Of a DNA stretch of 64,000 nucleotides, positions 59,901 through 64,000 are shown one piece after another (position 1 is the stretch's first letter; every line of letters starts with the position of its first letter). The notes under the pieces are model-generated. The model did no database searches and was not told where the DNA came from. It saw only the letters and a program-made list of their open reading frames with translations. Source of the DNA: Brassica napus (Eukaryota > Streptophyta > Magnoliopsida > Brassicales > Brassicaceae). The position numbers were made by a program, and so were the translations under genes. Where the stretch lies: contig NW_026014678.1 in NCBI RefSeq assembly GCF_020379485.1, forward strand, positions 1-64,000. The letters run 5' to 3'.

Positions 59901-61862
59901 CAAAAAGGCCTCACAACCATTTCCAAGCATCCGTTCTACTTGGACTGCTGAAACCACCAAACTACAAGAGGTTGGCTTGATTCCTTGGTACTTGATCGGG
60001 GGTCCAAACTCATTCTCAAGTTGCACCCTTCCCCGGTGACAATCTAGAGTTGCCCGATACTTTCCCAACCAGTCCATGCCCAAGATCACTTCATGATGCT
60101 TGAGGGGGACAACAATCAGATCTATAGGCATCGGCCTATCCAAGATCACCACAGGGATGTCCTTAACCAGACCGAGTGAGTTCATAACTTGCCCTCCGGC
60201 CGCACTCACTCGTTCAGGACCATCCCATGCTCCATACTGGAACAAACCTTTTCCTATCATACTTGGACTCACAAAACTATGTGTAGCTCCAGTATCAAAT
60301 AATGTGTGTGTTTCCACACCCCCAATACTTAAGGTCCCAGTGATCGCTTGGAAAGGCCAAGCCCCATCCACATCCTTGGATAGCTCATACACACGAGGTG
60401 TTGAGGTCTGGCCTCGTCCCTGGACTGGCCTGCTAGCCTCCCCACGTCCCTTACTTTGGTTGCCTTGCAACTTAGGGCAGTCCCTGCGGTAGTGGCCCTT
60501 CTGGCCGCAGTGGTGACAGGTCCTGGACTCACCCAACGGACTTGGACAATCCTTGGCTGAGTGATCCATCTTACCACATCGAGTGCAGGCACCCATGGCC
60601 TTCCAGCACTCTCCACCGTGGTATCGTCCACACTTAGGGCACTCTGACCTACCACTTGAGGTTTTACCCTCCTCGGTCGAGTCCCTCTTCCTCTTCTTGT
60701 CACCACTCTGACCCGAGGATACCACCACACTCTTCAGCTTCTGCTTACCCTCCTCGGTGAGGTTGGTCTCCAGCAAGGCCATCCTCTCAACCAACTCAGA
60801 AACCGTGTGGAACTTACAAACAGAACAGTAGGTTCGAAGTTCCACCCTTAGGCCTCGGATGAACCTTCGGACTTGAACCTTCTCATCCTCCAGTTCTCTT
60901 CCCACATACCTTCTGAGTCGGTTGAACTCTTCTTCATACTCACGAACAGTCCTCCGTCCCTGAGTCAAGTCCAGGAACTTGGACTCCAAACGATCCCACG
61001 CCTCAGCAGGAAAGTACTTATGGTTGAACTCAACCTCAAAGTCAGCAAAATGCTCAATGGTGCCATTGGTACGCTTGTCCAAAGCTAACCACCAGTTATG
61101 TGCATCTCCCTCCAGGAAGTGTACTGCTATGTCCTTCTGGTAGTCCTCAGGACAACGTGTGGACTTGAAGTTCCGAACCAACCTGGTTCTCCACTCGTCC
61201 GCCTCCATAGGATCAACACTTCCAGCAAAGTGTTTGGTTCCCAACTTGGAGATATGCTCCAGCACCTTCAGGTAGTCCATACCATGCACTGGCCTGACCG
61301 GTGGGTCTATCTCAATCACCTCAGCCACACGGCCAGCACCAACATCAGTCACTCCAGCAGCAACCCGAACCGGGGGATTAGCCTGTCCCACGGACGAGTT
61401 CACCAATGGTGTGAACGCCTGTGTCAAGGAGGCTATCTGAGCTCCCATGACCTGCATAGCCTCCACCAAGCCCCTTATGGTCGGCTCAATGACCTCCTCG
61501 GCACCAGTGACCCGAACATTGTTTGCATCAACATTCTGGCCACTCCCAGCACCAACGTTGGACGACCCAGTATCGTCTCCATGGACTTGCTCTTGTTGCT
61601 CGTCCACATTAGTTTCATTAACCTCAGTAGGAAGAGTTGGACCCACTGGAAGTCCGGTGGCATTATCCACCTGCTCCACCAGAGCCGGTAGCACTGTGGT
61701 TGGAATGGTTCCAGCTGGTAACACTCCGGTCTGTTCAGCACCATCCTGCCCCACTGCTCCAGACGCCCCAGTTGCCTCCTTTCCTTTCCGAGATTTATAC
61801 CTTCTTGTACCCTTAGGAGTTACAAACACAAACAAAAGGTTAGTCCATAACTGAACACACAA
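56889..61862 (-). CDS. E8 Gag-Pol polyprotein (1657 aa)
   Basis: One frame encodes all proteins for reverse transcription and integration. Gag capsid-like domain at about 220-330 ([13 protein letters not shown]…HNWWLALDK). Three zinc modules: [12 protein letters not shown] 408-419, [14 protein letters not shown] 426-439 and [14 protein letters not shown] 449-462. Protease DTGATHS with Asp523. RT has Asp795 (SKIDLASGY) and the FIDD pair Asp859/860. RNase H has Asp1006, Glu1043 and Asp1068. Integrase has an HHCC region near 1220-1260 and the triad Asp1284, Asp1345, Glu1381 (35 residues between the last two). The C-terminal [19 protein letters not shown] is chromodomain-like. All catalytic residues are present. 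The start is uncertain, because the first ~17 residues may be 5' leader. Gag and Pol are in one frame without a stop, so any ratio control must be post-translational or by splicing. Confidence 0.93.
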   Translation of the reverse strand: MCVQLWTNLLFVFVTPKGTRRYKSRKGKEATGASGAVGQDGAEQTGVLPAGTIPTTVLPALVEQVDNATGLPVGPTLPTEVNETNVDEQQEQVHGDDTGSSNVGAGSGQNVDANNVRVTGAEEVIEPTIRGLVEAMQVMGAQIASLTQAFTPLVNSSVGQANPPVRVAAGVTDVGAGRVAEVIEIDPPVRPVHGMDYLKVLEHISKLGTKHFAGSVDPMEADEWRTRLVRNFKSTRCPEDYQKDIAVHFLEGDAHNWWLALDKRTNGTIEHFADFEVEFNHKYFPAEAWDRLESKFLDLTQGRRTVREYEEEFNRLRRYVGRELEDEKVQVRRFIRGLRVELRTYCSVCKFHTVSELVERMALLETNLTEEGKQKLKSVVVSSGQSGDKKRKRDSTEEGKTSSGRSECPKCGRYHGGECWKAMGACTRCGKMDHSAKDCPSPLGESRTCHHCGQKGHYRRDCPKLQGNQSKGRGEASRPVQGRGQTSTPRVYELSKDVDGAWPFQAITGTLSIGGVETHTLFDTGATHSFVSPSMIGKGLFQYGAWDGPERVSAAGGQVMNSLGLVKDIPVVILDRPMPIDLIVVPLKHHEVILGMDWLGKYRATLDCHRGRVQLENEFGPPIKYQGIKPTSCSLVVSAVQVERMLGNGCEAFLATIYTDEVVGACDPEGIPLVREFQDVFGALQGIPPDRADPFIIELEPGTAPLSKSPYRMAPAEMAELKKQLEELLEKGFIRPSVSPWGAPVLFVKKKDGSFRLCIDYRGLNRVTVKNKYPLPRIDELLDQLRGAKWFSKIDLASGYHQIPIAPGDVRKTAFRTRYGHYEFVVMPFGLTNAPAAFMKMMNGIFREYLDEFVIIFIDDILVYSKTKEDHERHLRAVLGRLREQKLFAKLSKCSFWQKSIGFLGHVVSDKGVSVDQDKIKCIQEWPQPKNATEVRSFLGLAGYYRKYVKGFSSIAQPMTKLTGKDVRFTWSEECAKSFAALKNMLTNAPVLVLPEADQPYVVYTDASITGLGCVLTQHGKVIAYASRQLRKHEGNYPTHDLEMAAVVFALKIWRSYLYGARVQILTDHKSLKYIFTQPELNLRQRRWMEFVADYDLDIAYHPGKANLVADALSRRRAEVSSEREADELEGMIRSLNLNTLVGSDEPLGLEAVNQADLLTRIRQAQGLDENLKKVAANDKTEYQTTDNGTILVNGRVSVPNDKELKEEIMRQAHKSKFSVHPGLNKMYRDLKRYYHWVRMKSDVAEWVAKCPTCQLVKAEHQVPSGLLQNLPIPEWKWDHITMDFVTGFPTTRNKKDAVWVVVDRLTKSAHFLPIKKGDGVDRIVQVYLDEIVRLHGVPASIVSDRDPRFTSYFWQAFQKALGTRVNMSTSYHPQTDGQSERTIQTLEDMLRACVLDWGESWEKHLPLVEFAYNNSFHTSIGMSPYEALYGRPCRTPLCWTQVGERSMLGPEIVEQTTEKIRMVKEKMKEAQDRQKSYADKRRKHLEFEVNDLVYLKMITFKGRTRISGRKKLDPRYLGPFRIIERVGAVAYKLDLPSAMDAYHNVFHVSQLRKCLSEQDIVLPEVPADLGKDLTLETLPVRIVDRSEKAMRKKTVPMIKVVWDYNGKDLITWETEAKMKTMYPEWYRQFLPDETLNMDSRTNPKLVGETCHVPDPR
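56913..56927 (-). other. E8 polypurine tract
   Basis: AGTGGGGGAGACT on the minus strand directly before the 3' LTR. Confidence 0.85.
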
Positions 61863-61984
61863 ACCTCCATCACTCCTAAGTTAATCAGTAGAAAAGATTA
61901 CTTAGAACCCAACTATCTCACCATGAGTCCAAACGGCCAAGTGTGTGGTGAACCAATAACCCAACAAATCCTAGAATCAAGAAT

Positions 61985-61996
61985 GCTCTGATACCA
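61985..61996 (-). other. E8 primer binding site (initiator tRNA-Met)
   Basis: TGGTATCAGAGC on the minus strand, three bases inside the 5' LTR boundary. Confidence 0.9.
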
Positions 61997-61999
61997 ACT

Positions 62000-63701
62000 T
62001 GTAAGACCCGATCCTGGATTCCTCAATCCAACCAGACCGCGGCCTCACCAAACAATGCAACCAATTCCATCTTTCATATTCAAGTTCAAGTGTTAAATAA
62101 TTCTAAGTCTTTTTCAGAGTTTTGAGGTTCCAACATTCACACTTAAACAATCAAGCAACAACTAATGCAAATAGATATTTCATAGATATTAACCAAGGTT
62201 CATACATCATTCATCATCCTAATAAATAGATTACACACTAGAATCGCATAAGTTCACAAGTTGCACAATAGGCTACAATAATCACACAATTTTCAGAATC
62301 AACCCAATCACCACACATCTTCCCATGACCGCGGTCCTCATGGTGCTTTTCCCTTACCACGGTCCATTTCTGGTCCTGGATCCAACACAAACAAACACAC
62401 AATCACAAGGTTAGATTACAAAACAAGAATCAAATCACATTGCATGGTCGGATCCAATCTAGTCAAGAACAATCATCAAAAATGTCAAATCTGACCCCTT
62501 TAAAAAGAGATCCAAATACCAAATAAAATTCATGAAAACTCATGATAATTCAGAAGAAAAATATTCCCATAATCAGATTCAAAAGAATCGGCTCAGATCA
62601 TAGTGATCTCGGCCATGAACAGCCCACACAAGAACAAGGGACTTTCATGGGAATTTGATCAGGCCAAGGCCTTAGGATCAATGAATCCTTTCCTGTAACA
62701 ATATAAAACATTCCATAGCACAACATATATGAAGAAACAGAGTAGAAGAAGTCAGAGTAAGGAGTGACCAATCGATCCAAACCGGCCAGGCTCACACGGC
62801 CATCACCCGCGGCCTTATCCGGTTACTCTTGGCCACACCTCTCACCTTAGGAGTTCGGTCTCCAGGGGCGACTTCCTTCTCTTTCTCCTTTGCCTTCTCC
62901 TTGTCTTTCTGTCTCAAATCCATCCTCTTGATCACACGCCCAAACACACCAGGAACACTCAAGAACAATCTCTTGGATCAAATCGGCCGATCCAAGGTTT
63001 GTGTCTCTCTTTCTCTCTTGAATTTTCTCTGTGTTTCTCTCTGTGTGGAATGAGTAAAAACCGACCAGAATGATCAGAAATGAGAGAGAGAGGACGATTT
63101 AAACTGTCCCCAACCGCCTGGGCGAACAGTTACCAAAATCCCATCCTTCTTCCCAAAACCGTCCCATAACCGTCCCATAATCGCCCCTTGGCGGTTTCTC
63201 CCCTTTTCTTCCTTTGGCAAATCGATCACTGAGCCTCAGCTCACACTCTGGGAGCTTGCCCGCTCCCTTTCCCAAGCCTAAGACCCATTTGGTCGAACCG
63301 TCCTGCACCCGGACCATCGGCTCGCCCAGTAACCGTCCCGGACTCGCCCACACTGATCCGAACCAGAACGCACCGTTCACTGGATTGAGCTGACCTCCCG
63401 CTGTTCCCAGCTGATTGAGCTAGCCCACCAGCTCCTGTGAGCTGAACAGATCATGGTGAACTGAATACCAGCTGAACCGAGCTGATTGAACTCAAACCAA
63501 CACTCGTCCAGCTGCCTAAACACTCACCCAGCTCCTTTACCCTTGTTTCCATCGTATCCTGGTTAAGTCTCAGCTGACTGATGCCCTTAACCTTCATTCA
63601 GGGCCATGATACGCTTGTCTCAAGGTCTAATGACCTGACTGGTGCGTCTCCCCGCACCATGGCCCGTCCGGCCGATCCTATCTAGGATCGGGGACATGAC
63701 A
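62000..63701 (-). repeat. E8 5' LTR (1702 bp)
   Basis: Nearly identical to the 3' LTR. Differences seen include positions near 62221, 62327, 62565, 62996 and 63178. Dyad at 63673-63690. No gene is supported. Confidence 0.92.
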
Positions 63702-64000
63702 GGTCAGGTCGTCCATACTCACCCATGATCAGATCTTACACGGCCTTCCTTGAACAATGACACTTAGGCTCAGTATCTGTGGTCTACGACACATTGTACT
63801 AGCCACACACTTCGTCATGACACTTAGCCAATCTCGAAGCTATCAACACCAAGGTTGATATCTAGAAGCATCAAATCAATACTCTTACTCCAGCAACGTG
63901 AATATCCATACTAGTGTTTGGCCATCGAACCATCATCATGAAACATGATCCGACCACTAGACTTGATAAGCCATCGTCCACTTAGCATGTACTGATATAA
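63702..64000 (-). repeat. Fragment of an E3-type LTR, antisense, running off the window
   Basis: The reverse complement matches 54140-54450 of the E3 3' LTR with scattered changes. It starts abruptly in the LTR interior at the E8 boundary. No gene is present. Confidence 0.85.

Larger units (their letters stand above)
55210..63701 (-). mobile_element. E8: intact-looking autonomous Ty3/gypsy chromovirus (Tekay/Del-like)
   Basis: An 8.5-kb element on the minus strand with LTRs of 1703 bp (55210-56912) and 1702 bp (62000-63701), initiator-Met primer site, an uninterrupted gag-pol frame and a polypurine tract. I count about eight differences between the LTRs, roughly 0.5 percent, so insertion was recent. 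The flanking five bases do not match (AGCCA left, GGTCA right), so one flank has been rearranged. A chromodomain-like C-terminus and domain order RT-RNase H-integrase place it among the plant chromoviruses, and the clade name is my inference. Confidence 0.92.

Overview
The window looks like repeat-rich heterochromatin of a flowering plant. The evidence is Ty3/gypsy LTR retrotransposons with plant-type initiator-Met primer sites and Tekay/Del-like polyproteins, very long LTRs, nesting, and a large GC-rich satellite. A eudicot, possibly Brassicaceae, is my guess from general resemblance of the elements, and no host gene here confirms it. I found no single-copy host gene, rRNA or tRNA gene, and nothing bacterial. 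I use E1 to E8 as local names for the elements.

Layout, left to right. (1) 1-7819 is E1, a gutted gypsy element (+) whose 5' LTR is cut by the window edge. (2) 7820-28667 is a satellite field of about 8.7 kb in total. It is broken by a solo LTR (E2, 9119-11119), by an element with almost no 5' LTR left (E4, 12621-13684), and by a full-length but decayed gypsy element (E5, 17222-26324, minus). The satellite is built from 10-bp and 21-bp modules, then 31-bp units, then monomers of about 200-340 bp, then a higher-order unit of about 985 bp made of four monomer types. (3) 28668-55167 is E3, a second gutted gypsy element of E1's structural type. Its 5' LTR is split after 42 bp by an 18-kb insertion, E6 (28710-46844), which is a tandem array LTR-internal-LTR-internal-LTR of a LARD-like non-coding element. 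LTR A of E6 is itself split by E7 (31188-35434), a gag-only element with 780-bp LTRs and one 814-codon frame. (4) 55168-55209 is a 42-bp LTR tip. (5) 55210-63701 is E8 (minus), an intact-looking autonomous Tekay-like chromovirus with a 1657-codon gag-pol frame and nearly identical LTRs. (6) 63702-64000 is an antisense piece of an E3-type LTR.

How the parts relate. E8 carries every enzyme needed for its own cycle. E1, E3 and E6 keep LTRs, primer site and polypurine tract but not the enzymes, and E7 keeps only a Gag-like protein, so these would depend on proteins supplied in trans. The nesting gives a relative order of events: satellite, then E3 into its edge, then E6 into E3, then amplification of E6 to three LTRs and insertion of E7 into one of them (order of these last two not resolved). 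E8 lies at the far end beside E3's broken 3' LTR.

The observations I rate highest are a GT-AG intron-like 89-bp segment exactly between gag and protease in E5, the three-LTR array flanked by one target-site duplication, the four-level satellite, and an 18-bp dyad near the 5' tip of four related LTR families whose outer base pairs change in step.
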